DNA of 64,000 nt from assembly GCA_950106755.1 (NCBI GenBank), contig OX467083.1, positions 15,185,029 through 15,249,028 on the forward strand, in the 5' to 3' direction. Below are positions 35,586-49,500 of the stretch, one piece after another. A program made the position numbers and the translations under genes. Below the pieces are notes generated by a model. The model made no database searches. It was not told where the DNA came from and saw only the letters and a list, made by a program, of their open reading frames with translations. The DNA comes from Climacium dendroides. Lineage: Eukaryota > Streptophyta > Bryopsida > Hypnales > Climaciaceae. Each line of letters begins with the position of its first letter. Positions within the stretch are counted from its first letter, which is position 1.

Positions 35586-36799
35586 CTTCAAACACAATTA
35601 TTGCTTTTGATTTAATTATGAGCGGATGAGCTCCTATTCATTCATATTTATATATCCCACATGGGTTCTTTTGCCTCCTACCACCCCATATGTATATAAA
35701 CATATTGCCTCCTCTATTGAAAACAAAATATGCAATTGGGTTTCACATCAATATGATGAATTAACTCAAGTCAATATAATGAATTAAAAATTCTATATTT
35801 ATTTATATTTATTGTAATAATATATTGTAGGTTTTGTAGAGTAGTAGCTATAGTGTCTACAATGAGGAGAGTTGAGCATGGAAAAGAAGGGGAGTCCATC
35901 CAATCAAATTTCTCATGGAAAATAATATTTAAATGAAATTGGAGTTTTATGGAGGCCAAACTTTTTGTCCAGGGGTTGAAGCCAACCAAAAAACTTGACC
36001 TCTAAAGAACTCCCCTTACAAAAAGTGCTACCACATAAGCAACGATGCCATTTTTTCATCCATGCTTAAAGTTCTCCACCAGACATGTCTTGGTTGTAGT
36101 CTAAACCCAATTTGGTGCAGAACGAAATTTGCTCCAATCATATTGTTCCATTTTCCTACAATTTTTGAGTTTTGACTGGTGCACTTCTCCACCTTAGTCT
36201 AAAATGACCTTTAGACTATGTACCTTTGTCTACCAAGAAAAAACTACTCCTTCCATCTTGAAATGATTGTTCACTTTCAATGTCATGTTTTTTTAAGGTT
36301 GTTTTGAGTAGGTCCAAAAAATAAATCATTGTGGCTTGATTTTATTTAGGTTGCAATGAACACATGAAATATTCCTCATTAATTCTAGTGATATAAAATT
36401 TTAGAACCTTTCTTAATTATGTGTTTTTCACAATGTAGTTAATGAAATTGACTCAACAAAATAGCACAAAATTGTGAGCAATCATTTTGGGAAGGAGGGA
36501 GTAGAGTTTAACACTGGACTTGGTCAAGCCCTGAGCCCCTGACCCAATTGCCCACGTGCTTGCACACTTTATATTCCACTAGATTTCACGGCCAGATCTC
36601 CCGGCCTTTGACTACTTTTCATAGCTCACGGCCCCCAAGCGGCCCAACGACCCAAGACCGAGAGCTTCCCAAATTCTTGAGAAGAATCTGCAAGCCATCC
36701 GTTACTAGCTGAACGCTTCGCCCACAGTGATCGAGCCCGCCAGTGACCAGTCGACGTCTCGACGACCTTGACAAATCAAAGATTTCCCTTCGCACGATT

Positions 36800-37227
36800 T
36801 GCTCCCCCTCGATCTCGAATCTATGATATCATCACCCTCTCAGTCAGGCCCACCCAATTTTCAGCTCTTTTTTTGGTAAATCTTTGACACAAATGGATAC
36901 ACGTTTCAATTGCAAGAAAAGAGAGACACAGTAACTTACAACCCAAACAAAGAAGGGAACTGCACCTTTTTTGGACTTTCGTCTGGACCCCATTAATTTA
37001 GGAGGCCTTTGAATTTCCCTGGTTCTCGATCCTTGCTGCCGACTTACATACTGTAGACATGGAGACGCTAGGATTTCCTGTTGACACCAGCTTGCCACTC
37101 TCCTGTGCTTTAATTTCATTGGTAATGGAGGTTGGAGACTGCTGATCGGATTGGGTTGAAGGTCGATCGATCGATCGGTCGATGTGGGTGTTGAAGCAGC
37201 CGAAAGTCGACGCGAGTTGTGGGTGAG
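36800..37227 (+). promoter_or_regulatory. probable promoter and 5' UTR of the reductase gene
   Basis: The region is less AT-rich than its surroundings and contains an overlapping GATC run (GATCGATCGATCGATC near 37166-37182). I cannot place a transcription start. A 152-codon open frame on the opposite strand (36844-37302) overlaps the first coding exon and is probably chance. Confidence 0.35.
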
Positions 37228-39086
37228 ATGGGAGAGCAGGGGATGGATTCGACTATGGAGCTTACGAAGCCACTGAAACTTGGGGCTTATTTGCTCAAGC
37301 ATCGGTAAGGGATCTCCAATTCCAGCAGTGCTTTTCAGATTTGTCCTTCAGATACTGCGCAGGGATGGAATTCAAGGCGATTCTGTCGCAATGGTCTTAT
37401 CTTTCAATTATATGGCGTGTTTCAGAGCGCTTCAATTGTGAGATCGAATAACGGAGCTTTTAGAGTTAGGACTTGTGTAGATCGAAGGTTTCAGTAGTTG
37501 GGCGTCAATTTCACTGAATTTGGACATTTTGAGATGCTTCTGCTCCGAAATTGGGTACAGGATAGTGATGGCGCCTATGACGCGTTGTCGAGCGCGGGAT
37601 ACTCTTGCGACCGAGGCGATGGAGGTATATTACAGCCAAAGAGCGTCCGAAGGTGGCCTTCTCATTACGGAAGGTGTCTGTGTCGCCCCGAACGCGCACG
37701 GGTATGCTCTGATTTCTTGCTGAGATTGAGCAATTCTGGAATCCTAATTTGAGTGCTCTGTGTTGAACGATGACCCTCGAGGAATGTTGATCGATCGCCA
37801 GAAGTTGGTGTTTCGGAAATGAGACGTGTCCCTGGAAAATCCTTGTTACAGGCTTGAGAATCGGAAATGATCTCTGGCAGAATTGATGGCTTTCTTCAAA
37901 GCAACCTCAGAATGGTCATCGTTGCTTAATACTTGGTTAAGGTTTAACTTGCAAATGTTGATACTTTGAAGGCACAGGCAGTTAATACCAAATTCGTTTA
38001 AAGTGATCGAAGACATGAGCACTTCTTCCTACCTTATTATCCCGTGTCACCTATGCAACCTTCAAAGTTACTTCCATTATGCTTCGAATGTGGTAATTAC
38101 AGCTACAGGGAATAGGCTGCTGTCCACCTCCGTTCCCAATATCTTTGACGATACTTTTGTGCAAAAACAGGTTGTGCTTGATGAATTTTTCAACTTAATA
38201 CTTATTTTTCAAACATAATGTACGCAATTTTGACAAATTTTGGTAAGGTTTCCTAATTACAAGCATATGGTGTTAGTTTCTTGGACACGGCAGGAATCTA
38301 CACGAGCGAGCAAGTGGATTCGTGGAAGCCTGTCACACAAGCTGTCCATAAGCAAGGGGCCATATTCTTTCTTCAACTGTGGCATGTTGGTCGTGCTTCT
38401 CATACACGTGAGTTTCCAGCCTTCTTGCTTTCTGTTGCTAATTCTTGAGCTCTGTAGTCGGATTGAAGGTGGTGATGATGATGGGTTTTAAACCCTAAGT
38501 TTCTGAGCAATGCGGAGATTTCCATTTGTGTCTCCTGTGCTAATTGTTGTCCTCGGACCATGTCCAACAGAATTGCAACCAGGCAATGCGGCCCCAATTT
38601 CTTCCACATCCCAGCAGGTGCCTTTACCTTGGGGAGCCCATCTGAAAGATGCTTCGGGGAAGAAACGCAGACATCAATTCTCCATCCCTCGAGCCCTTCA
38701 CGAAAGCGAGATCCCTCAGGTTATCGAATGGTTCAAGGTGGGCGCCAGGAATGCCATAGACGCAGGTATGGAACCTGAGTCAGACCTGATTGCATTCTCT
38801 TTTTGCATTCATTCTTTAGTCCTTAAGTTTTATGAAATAAATTCATTGATTTTATGACTCTTGGGATTATTTCCAAGATGCAATTCACACATTCAAGGTG
38901 TTGAACATTGCTTTATTAATTTAATCAACATTGTTTGCTAAATAATCTAGCGTCACTTCATCACTAGAATCAAATACTACTCTTTCAGTCAAATTTTCAC
39001 TAGAAGGAACTATCACCTCCATGGCTCCATTTGATTCATGGATTCATCATGTAACTCCATAGTTAAAATGTACGAAGGCACCTTAC

Positions 39087-39134
<48 letters not shown>

Positions 39135-40246
39135 GTAAGGTGCCTATCTTCAAACTTGGATTCATTAAACCAAAATTACTCTAGAATGACTGCATAAAGC
39201 TCAACTACCCTTAAATAAGTATAGTAATAATATCATTCAATATTTAATTCACAAAGGTCAATACTTTTAGTAAGTGACATATGGTCAATTGGATAGACCT
39301 CATGAAACTCTATCCAACTTCCAATTGTCACATTGTTAATCAACACTCCTTCACTTATGCCTGTATGGTCATGTATGTTGAATTATGGTGTGTTTCAACA
39401 ATTGAAGCTTTCCTAACCACTTGAGTTTATATGGTCATATATGTTAAATCACTATTTTATATAGGTTAAAATGTTACCACATTTAGGTCAATGTCCCAAT
39501 TAGGTATAATTCTAGTTCTTTAAGGTGCATCCTCCTTGCATTACTTTCCAATTTTGTTGCCAAACTTTTGAATGTGCCCTTTCGCTATCCTTGCAGGCTT
39601 TGATGGGTGCGAAATCCATGGCGCACATGGCTATCTAATTGATCAATTCCTCAAGGATGGCATCAATGACCGCACTGACTCTTATGGGGGCTCTCTCTTT
39701 GCCCGTTGTCGCCTCCTCTTGGAAATCACCTCCGCCGTGGCCTCTGAAATCTCCCCCCAACGCACTGCCGTCCGCATTTCTCCATTCACCATCCAAAATG
39801 ATGGTATAGACTCCAACCCCGAAGCTCTCCTCACATACCTTTTGCACGAGCTTGACAACCTCCACCTTGCATATATCCACCTAACGGAGCCTGAATTCAC
39901 ACACATTATAGAGGGAATGCAATGGACACCCCAACACTTGGAAATTGTCAAGGAGAGGAGGACACCATTGTTGGTGAGTGGGGGGCATACAAGAGAGTCT
40001 GGGAATAGGGCAGTGGGAGTAGGGTATGCGGACTTGGTGGGGTATGGGAGGGCCTTCATTGCGAATCCAGACTTGGTGAAGCGGTTTAGGATAGGGGCAA
40101 AGTTGAATGCGATGGCAAAAAATGAGGATTTATATGGAAGTCATCTGAGGAAGGGATATACAGATTTTCCATTTTTAGAAGAGGTAGAGGAAAGTAGGAG
40201 GGATGGTATAGGTAGTATTGGTCCATTGCAAAGGGCAAGGTTGTAG
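37228..40246 (+). CDS. OPR: 12-oxophytodienoate reductase (Old Yellow Enzyme family)
   Basis: An FMN flavoenzyme that reduces the ring double bond of oxylipins such as OPDA (jasmonate-type pathway) or related enones using NADPH. Exons: 37228-37304, 37561-37701, 38294-38407, 38571-38765, 39597-40246 (stop). Family blocks: [78 protein letters not shown], then [20 protein letters not shown] and DRTDSYGGS, with the substrate-binding His-x-x-His and Tyr near residues 189-194, and [11 protein letters not shown] near the end. Length is about 397 aa if a short missing piece is allowed for. Between 37701 and 38294 the phases do not join (phase 2 to phase 1), and the usual YPNTP-like five residues are absent. 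A 17-nt microexon would fix both, but I could not find it. Whether it is an OPR3-type or OPR1-type enzyme cannot be settled by eye. Confidence 0.88.
39076..39145. repeat. 70-bp perfect palindrome with (TA)n core
   Basis: AGGCACCTTACGG, then a TA run, then CCGTAAGGTGCCT, gives 35-bp arms with no mismatch and no loop. It lies in the last intron of the reductase gene. Confidence 0.95.
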
Positions 40247-43200
40247 TCATGGAATTTGGTTGAAGGTAGGTAGGATTATACATAAGCATTTCAATTAATT
40301 TACCGCTAAAAGCTTTGAAGTTTGTATTTTAGATGATGAACAAACTATTTCAGAACAATGTTTTGTCCAATTGATTCATTCATTCAAAATTTCAAATTAA
40401 TGCTTAAATCTTTAACAAATGGCCTTTTGGTATGATGAATATGATGAAATTAAAGTATAAAACATAGTTGTACCAAAGATATAAGTAAAAATGTGCAAAA
40501 TTTAAGAAATGACTTTGAGCATTAAAGGATTAACAATGAAAGATGTGAGGCTACTATCAAGGTAATGATCAACTAAAAAATTTCAAATTCTTGAATGAAT
40601 AGCTATAGTTGTATTTTTTATTTCAATAGTTTGCTTGAAAATGATTTATTAGACACTTTAGTCCTCGTCATCTATATTGGATTAACCTTTATTTTGAAGG
40701 ACATGCTATATCATCTAAGTATTGAATCAAATATTATTAGATTTTTGGATATATATGGTAGTGAGCCAATTACATATGGCACAACCTCATTCAATTGGTA
40801 CTCAACTATGAATACAACTTGTAGTACACAAGTTAACATTATGAAATGCTATTTATACTAGTAGCAATGTTAGATCAAATATTGTACAATTAGTACCTAG
40901 AAACCATGATATAAACATCTTATTGTACCACTCAAAGAATTTTGCACAATGTGGAATACTATTGGTATTTTTTGGCTTGCATAATTAACATTCAATTCTT
41001 ATACAATTTCAATCAAACATATCAATTTTTTCTTAACTTCATTTTTTGTTAATTGTTTCATTTAATATTCTTGGTTCTATTTGAAATTGATTGAAAAGTA
41101 TTGGTGATGAATTTTAAAAATTTGATTGCATAAAGATGTAGGAAGCATCTATACATACATATTTGATATTAAAGAAAATTCATTAAGTAACAAAAAGATG
41201 ATCTATAAAGAGTTCAATGTGAGGTGTTCGTCAAAAAAAATGTATCACCGCATTTTTCAACTTATCTAAAAAAATGCAGGTTTTTTATAGTGAACATTCT
41301 TGTTTAAATAACACTAGTTGTAACATTGCAAATGTAGAGAAGTAAAATTAGAAAAAGACTTGTAAAGAAAAGGTTTAAGACTTATTTGGAATTATGTTAG
41401 TTATTCTATTTTTGAAGGAATAAAATTATAGGCTATAACAACTACATCTTCACTTGGGAACTTGATGTATAACATATCTAGTTGAAGAAAAAAAAATCAC
41501 AAACATAACAACTATAATATGCATAGTTACAAGACTTAATTACGAAAAAACAAACCTTGAATGATCTATATTTTGTACACCAAATACACAAATAATGTAC
41601 TATTTTATTCATCTACATTATTATGTACATAATACATTGACTATACCTCCTAACTCTTTAAGTATTGTTGTCAAATGGATGCCATTTGTAGCTAGGGTGG
41701 ATTACGGATGTGGTAGCAATCCTAATATTATGTAAGCTTCAAAATTTCTTATTGTCACTATCACCATTTCTAAAGAAAGTCCTTTTTTATTTAATAAATA
41801 TTTGTTTCTTGAAAATTAGACTTTGAGCATAGTCTTTTTGCTTTTGTGTTCAAAAGATGTTTAATTTTGCACTCCCTACTTCAAAACATTGATAATATAT
41901 TGAACTCAAAATCACCTATAACAATGAAATGTACTCCGTATAAGGTTAGATTTCTAATTCTTCCAATTCTCAATACAATCAAACAATTAAGACCTAAAAG
42001 ACAAGCCTTGACTTTCAAAAAGTTAAGTAGGGACAAATTTCTCTAGAGATAATGTAATTAAATACTTAATTTCATTATATTTTGAAAGAGATATTTGTGG
42101 GAGTCAAACTTATGTTTTGTTCCCATTTTGAAAGTTGAAGTTTGAAATGAATACCATTATTGATAGGGTTGGTAGGGTTGTTATAGAAAAAATCCAATAT
42201 GTAATTATAGCTTTATATAGTGCAACTTACGATGCAATTGGAATAAAAATATACATTCATTTGAGCATAAGTGTAAAATCTTGCCAAAAAAACACAACTA
42301 CCCAAGTTAAAACGATGAACATTTTCCAAGTCTACCACTGAGAAAAATACCCTTGACCTCCAACAAGGTTTGGGGAAAAATCAAGAATTAACGTGGAAAA
42401 ACTATATGGGAAAAAATCCAAAAATGGTATTAATTAATGAAAACTCCTTACACCCTCGAGTTATCATGTGCCATGTGGCCAAAATATTTTTTTAACCCCA
42501 AAGCTTATTTATTGCTATAAATCAAATTTGTCCTAGAAAAATAACAAAAACAAAATATGCTAAAATGTGTCCATCATTGATCTTCTTGAGTAGCTTCTTC
42601 TCTTTGTATGACTAAATTGGGTACCCCACATGCGCCACTAACCCATAATCGCCATCATCGCTATGTGTACATCTCCAAAATCAATATATACCTAAGTGAA
42701 AGAAACAGTTTTAGAACCTTTATCAAAACAAACTTTGATTTTTCATAACTTTTGCATACCATATCCAAATGTTGTGTTCTTTGGTGCATTGAAACCTCCT
42801 TTCCCTTCCCAACAAGAAAAATATAAAAATTTGACCAGTCTAATAGTAGTAACTAAGCGCATTAGCAAAAAGTGACAGTTTTAGGGGTCCCACCTTATCC
42901 TGCCTTTTGAAAACTTGCATTCAATTGTCCGCTTCTTTCTTTCTGCATCTTTTCTTCTTCTTTCTTCTTAAAAATTGCATTCAGTTGACCTTCGAGCTAT
43001 TTTTGGAGGCATATCAAAAGCTTTAGTTAGTATGGAAATTGTCCATGTGTTTCAAGAAGAAAAAAAAAACAAAAAAACAAAGTAACTTTAGTTAGTTAGA
43101 AGACCAAATCACAAGCTATTAATATGGCATTGCAAAAAGAAATTCCACTCAAGTTTCACAAACTCATTACTCAATGGATTGCATTAAATCAATTTTAACC

Positions 43201-43559
43201 TAGAGACTAAAATGCTCGACGCTAAACCCATCTCACAAAGTAGGACCAACATGGTGAAAATGCATGAATTTTTTTATTTTTCACGAATGAAAAAATTTGC
43301 AAACTTTGAATTCATATTTGCAATTGGAGATCCCAAATTAGCTAGGAGAAATGATTAAGAACATACCCTTGCAAACTTTGAATTCATATTTGCAATTGGA
43401 GATCCCAAATTAGCTAGGAGAAATGATTAAGAACATACCCTAAACAGGGCAAAAAATAGGGGGCAAGATTTTACTTTTACCCTAGAAAACCTATTTTTCA
43501 CCCTCTTGGTCTCACTTTGTGGAACAAGTTTAGCATCCTACAATTTGAAATGGCCCAAA
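40247..43559. other. convergent intergenic region, AT-rich
   Basis: This is the 3' flank of both the reductase (+) and the STE20-type kinase (-). No gene is seen; open frames are short and AT-biased. A perfect 72-bp duplication is at 43297-43440. Confidence 0.5.
43297..43440 (+). repeat. perfect 72-bp tandem duplication
   Basis: 43297-43368 and 43369-43440 are identical (TTGCAAACTTTGAATTC ... AACATACCC). A diverged relative is at 29276-29420. Confidence 0.95.
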
Positions 43560-46500
43560 CTAAATCTCTATTAATGGTGAAAAAGAGCTTACGGTAATAT
43601 TCCTGTTATTAAGAATTCGTAGTTCTTCTTGAAGCTTGGAAAATTTGCCCTGCAATTCAGCAATTTGCTGGAGATAATCTCTTTCTCTTTCACTTTGAAT
43701 TTCTACCACCTACACAAAACAAATTATGAAAACAAATTAGTGACAATTTTGTAATAAGTTGTAGGTATTTAATGAAACCAAATGGCCAATACAAGAGCCC
43801 CAAAATTCTTCTCAAGGAAAAACAACTTAAAAGCCTTTACAAATTAATTGTATCACTAAGATTTTTGAAAGTACTACAAAATTCTTACTGAGTAATCATT
43901 AAGAGCGTTGTTGCTTGAACTTGGCTTTGAGCCACCATGTGAATCAATAGCTGCAATTATACATGAATTAATTAGGGAATTTGAAATTCAACGCGTCCTT
44001 GTATTTGAGGTCTTTGGATTTACACCTCTAATCCTTTGGGTGTAAATATCCACATGTAGAAAGACATAACATTTGTAATTTTCTTATGAAATTAAATATC
44101 ATATTGCAAAAGAAAAATTCACTCAACTTATCACCCATGATTTTAAGGTTTTTAAAAAATATTCTTAAGATTTAAGGAAGCATGGATATAAGTCATGATT
44201 CATCTTATAAATAGAAATTGACCAAATGTAATATTGGTTCATGATTCTGAATTTTCAGAAAGTAGAAAAATTTAAGTAAGCAAGGATTATTTCAAGTTAA
44301 TCTTCGAAAATCTAGAATTTACCAATTCAACTTAATATTAAGTAGAAATTTGGAAGCTACTCACAAGTAGGAACCTCATTTGGATTGATGTTTTTCAAAA
44401 TATTCTTGAGTGCATCCTGCAAATTAGAACAATAGCATCATCAAAATATTAAATCAGACACTTGGCATGTAACATTCTATCATTTAGTACTTTAGTGACT
44501 ATGTATAACTTACATATCACATTCAAGAGAGAAGCTATCATGGGCAGCATTTCATGACAAATAATTAATTAAAGTTGAAAGAAGCAATTTGGCAAGCAAC
44601 TTCAAAATGAATTAAATTTTCAAAATTCAAACACTTTATTCATATCTTTGCAAGCCACTTAATTTTTGGTTGGTAGAGAAAAGGAAGTACTTTATAGAAG
44701 TAGGGAGGTAGGAGGTACAACAATCCATGTGGCATATATAAATTAAGACTTGAAAGAGCTCAACCATTCATAGTGAAATCAAAATAATGCAATAATTGTT
44801 TCCAAACAATACTTTTATAACTCCATAATATTCCATTAGAGACTCTAAATTACAAACTTGATAATTATGCAAACTAATAGAGATTCAAAATTACAAACCT
44901 TTTGCATGATAGCACGCACAAGTGCATCTTTTAGGTGAGGCACAATGGCCACAACTGGTACAAATGCTCCATTTAGATCCAATGATGACAAAGTTTCTTG
45001 CAAATATAGCTGTTATTGTAATCCCAACAAAAAAATGTCATTAAAAAAATACTTGATTAATTATTTTAGTATTCTAGTCAATTCCCTTTTCATTTAGATA
45101 TGTAATTTTTTTGAAATTTGCTACAAGTGAATTATACAATAGTTCTCGAATACAAATTGGTATGTAAAAATTGGTTCTTAATGTACGGGGTCCACATTTA
45201 TAAAATAGACACTAGCATAAAACCCATGGTTGTCATACTGGACAAGTTACTATTCATTTCTTGTCATGTAGGACAAGTTACTATTCATCAAATGTACCTC
45301 TCAAGTACATTTGATGAATAATAACTCGTCCTACAGGACGAAAAATGAATAGTAACTTGTCCAATATGACAACCATGATAAAACCACCCATGGTCTAAAA
45401 TGTTCTTGTGTTAAACTAAAGTTATAATGTTTATTTCAATGCAATGTGTGCTAACTTTAACAAAAATTCAAGATAAATTCATTTCAAAAAATGGGTACAT
45501 AAGTAGGAAATTTCCTAATTATGTACTAAAATTATTCAAAACTTTCATTGTATCATAATCATCTTATTGGTTTACAATGACAAAAATCAAATACAAGACC
45601 ATTGAATATTTTATTTTATTGCTTATTTACTTTGGATATTCATCTTTTCAATCATGAAAAATTCCAAGTTGAGAAACATTATTCATTTTTATATTAAATT
45701 GTGATTGAAACACAATAGTGAAATAATCAATGTGAACTTACTTGATTCTTTGTTTCAACTTTGAAACCTTGTGTAGTAGTAGTTGGTAGTTGTACTCCAC
45801 TAGGACCTCTAAAATCCACATGTTCTGGGGTGTGAATGTACAAAGTAGACTTTGGAAATTCATCACCTTCTTTTATTGTTTGTTGCAAAGTCTCATCACC
45901 TCCTTTTATTGCCTCATGTAAAGTATCATAATTTTCTTTAATTGTTTGTTGCAAAGGCTCATCTGGAATCTGGCAACAACAAAATGGAATAAAAAATGGA
46001 ATAAAAAATAGATAAATACACACTTATAGACTTAATTTGAGCCTTAAAAGGCATCATTCAAATAACAATAGTTTTGACACTTATAAATATCAATGAACAA
46101 GATGCAAGTAAATTGTAAAATTTAATTCTATATTTTTGATAGCATAGTAGCAAGTAAATGAAATTAAAATACAATAGTAATGTTACTTGGGTTGCTTGTG
46201 CCTTTAGATCATTGACATTGAAAATCCAATTGCTTACTCCTCTTTTATATTCCGTCTGCAAAGGAAACATACAAAAATATGATACAACAACTAGAGAAAG
46301 AAATACATCTAAGAGATGGTAGAATATTAGAATAAGATAGAAATCATTAGGAAAAAAACTAAAGTGTACTCTTCTACAAACCTCGGAAGTCTCAATTTTC
46401 TTGTCAAAACTTATATTTTGTCTTGCAAGTCGTGCCATGTCCATATTCTGCAAGAAGAAACCTAGTCATTTCAATTGGTAGGTTTATATGTCAAAATTAT

Positions 46501-49500
46501 TGCATTTAATATTTTCAATTTTTATTAATATTTAAACTATTTACTACCAAGAGTAAGTTTGATAAAAACATGTAACTAATTCAAAAAACACTAAGATCTA
46601 TAGGTCTTTCAAATGAATATGAGGATATTTGTTTTATTTGGTTTACCTTCAATTTCTCATATCGCTCTTTTAGGGATGGAAGGCCATCAAGAATATGTTG
46701 ACGAATGTAGTCACTTTTGTGAGCTTGCTTGAAAAATGGATGTTTGAGCAACTTCTCTGCAGTTGGGCGTTTGGAAGGGTCCTTAACCAAACACATTGCA
46801 ATCATTTCTTTGAAAGACTGTGGAAAATAAAAATACAGTTGTTAGCCTTTGAATAATTTTCAATCCTTAGAAAAACAAGCAAATCTCTACCTCAAGACTT
46901 AACCCTTAACAAGCCTTGATAGACATGTAGTGTACAACAATTGTAAATAATTGTTGGTTTGTTTCTTACTTTAGAGAACCGAATTTTATCGCTATCCTCG
47001 TCAAGTCTTGGAGGCGCATTTCTCATTACCATAAGCATAATCTGAATCAATCATTTGAGTTATAAGTTGCAAAAATGATAAACTTGAAAGAATAGTAATT
47101 ATACTTATAATTCTAGTTTCACCTATCAACTCAGATCAAATATAAATGGGTTTGTAGATGTTACTTTTGCAGGAGAAAAATTTGAAAGTGGTGGATGACC
47201 ATGGGCAAGCTCCAAGGCAGTAATTCCAAAGGACCATATATCAGCACTACAAATAGACAAAACCAATAATAAATGTAATTAGTCTAAGAGAGTCAAGTTA
47301 GATTTGAGTCTTTTTTATATGAATGAAAGGTTTAATTTTTATTAAAGTTGTACTACCAATATACTACCAATATTACCTTATTGCCTTTGTTGTTTTTACG
47401 TAAGAATAGATATTTTGTAAATTTACAAATAATCAAAAATTAAAAAATTAAAAAATTGATTGTTTGTTGGCTTGAATTTAAGAATTGATTTGGAACAAAA
47501 AGCTAAGATAGTTACAATGTGATATAATAATAACAAACTACAAGTACATTTTGTCAATCATATTCACTTATTATTTCTCAACACCAATAACACTAATAAT
47601 ATATTGAAAGAATATCCTAATTGTGAGGATTTTATGATCTTCATATTTCATCTTTTTATAAATATGTGATTTCTAGATTAATTGAGAAATGTTAAGTACC
47701 TTGGAAACTTGCTATGACTACAAATCTTCAAGCAAAGAAATACTCACCTAGAATTGTAACCATGCATTTGCTCCATTACCTCTGGTGCCATCCTAAACAA
47801 ATAAAAAATCAAATTTAAAAAAAATAGATTGAAGTCAAACTTTTCATTAAACTTGAAATGAATGCATCACATATTACAAAAATGATGCATATAGAAATCT
47901 CTCATTATCTATACACCAAAAGTTGAAAGAATTTTTTAAAATGAAGCAAATTTGAAATAGTTGAATGATGCATATTATTGAGGCATGTTTGAATAATAAA
48001 GCAAAAAGCATATCTTACAATTAGTAAATGACAATGGAAAGTAAGAAAATCAAACCAGCAAGGAGTGCCGACAAATGTATTCCTTGATCGTTGCCGATCT
48101 CCTTTTTCAAACATGCAAGCACTGACACCAAAGTCTGCTAGTTGAACAATCCCATTTTTGTCCACCAAGATATTTCCAGCCTGCCATCAGATACATATTA
48201 TATTATATAAATAAATTACTAATGGACCATCTCTACACAAATAATTACTAATATATATGATTCAAAATGCATGACAAAATATAAATTTTTATATGGAGCA
48301 ATCATATTCTAAGCAGTATTAGTGAAATTTTATCAAATGTACCTTAACATCTCTATGAATGTAGCCATTTCCATGAAGGTATTCTAAGGCCTTCAATGCC
48401 TCTTTTAGGAAGGTAGCAATAATATGCTCATTAAATCCATTTGGAAAAGCTGATTTCATGATGTAAAGGCAAGAGCCCCCTGCCATGTAAGGCATCACAA
48501 CCCAAAGTTTTTGTTCTACAACAAAAGAACAAAACGCCTTCACTAGATTGGGGTGATTTATCAAGCTCATTGTCAATGCCTCTCGACGAACAACATCCTG
48601 CAGCATATCATTTTCAATAGATTAATTTTGTTAAGGTTTGCAAGGGAAAAAAACAAGACACCATCATAGGATTCTTAAGAATTGAAAACATTGATTGCAC
48701 AATTAACTCATTCTTGTAGATTGTTTCTTATAATCTTACAAAAATAGGTAGGCAACTTGTCAAGACAATAATGAATGTCAATCAAATATACAAACAAACA
48801 AACAAAATACCACCTCTCAATATTTATTAGCAATGGCAATCCACAAGTGATTTGCCAAATTAATATAAGACTATAAGGCAATTAAAAAAATTATGAAAAG
48901 AATACATAACGAAAAAATGTGTTCTCATTACCTCAATAACAATGCAATGTTTTCTTAGAATTATTAAAAATTCTAATGAAGAGTATAACAATCTTTGAAT
49001 CTAATAAACAAAGTGTATAACCACTTACCTTAAATATGATTTAGCTCAAATTTTTAGCTACTAGTGTTTATAGAATATTTAAGACATCTTAGAACATGAA
49101 CATTATGAGAACCTAAATTCTATATTATTTAAGTGTTCAAACCTAGCTATAACATTTCAAGAATAGAAATTGCTAAGAATTTTTGTACCAAGAACACAAA
49201 AGATTGTATCATGACCTTAGGGAGGTAAAAAACACTAGAGACATATGTTTTCAATGCAACAAATAAGAAACATATCACAACTATAATATTAAAAAATAAT
49301 TATAAACCCACTATTTATTAGTAAAGTGACATACTTTTACTTTTCAATAGGATTAAATTCAGAACTATAATTGATGATTATGCATACAAACGTAGTCTCT
49401 CATAAAGATTCACCTCATATTACATATGGAAGTGTATATAGTCTTTAGAAGTGTATATAGTCAAAAATCAACTATAGAAGTGTATATAGTCTTTAAAAGC

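Larger units (their letters stand above)
32527..36800. other. long AT-rich intergenic region with dispersed repeats
   Basis: There is no supported gene. It includes a 23-bp unit three times at 32588-32656, sequence related to 9690-9840 at about 34921-35060, sequence related to 6961-7165 at 35099-35268, and fold-back copy 3 at 35269-35585. From about 36530 the base composition rises towards the reductase promoter. Confidence 0.55.

Noticed and set aside
36844..37302. 152-codon open frame on the - strand overlapping the first reductase exon
   Set aside because: Low-complexity polar composition, no recognisable domain, and it runs antisense through a well-supported coding exon and its 5' UTR. 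A natural antisense transcript cannot be excluded, but the protein is not supported.
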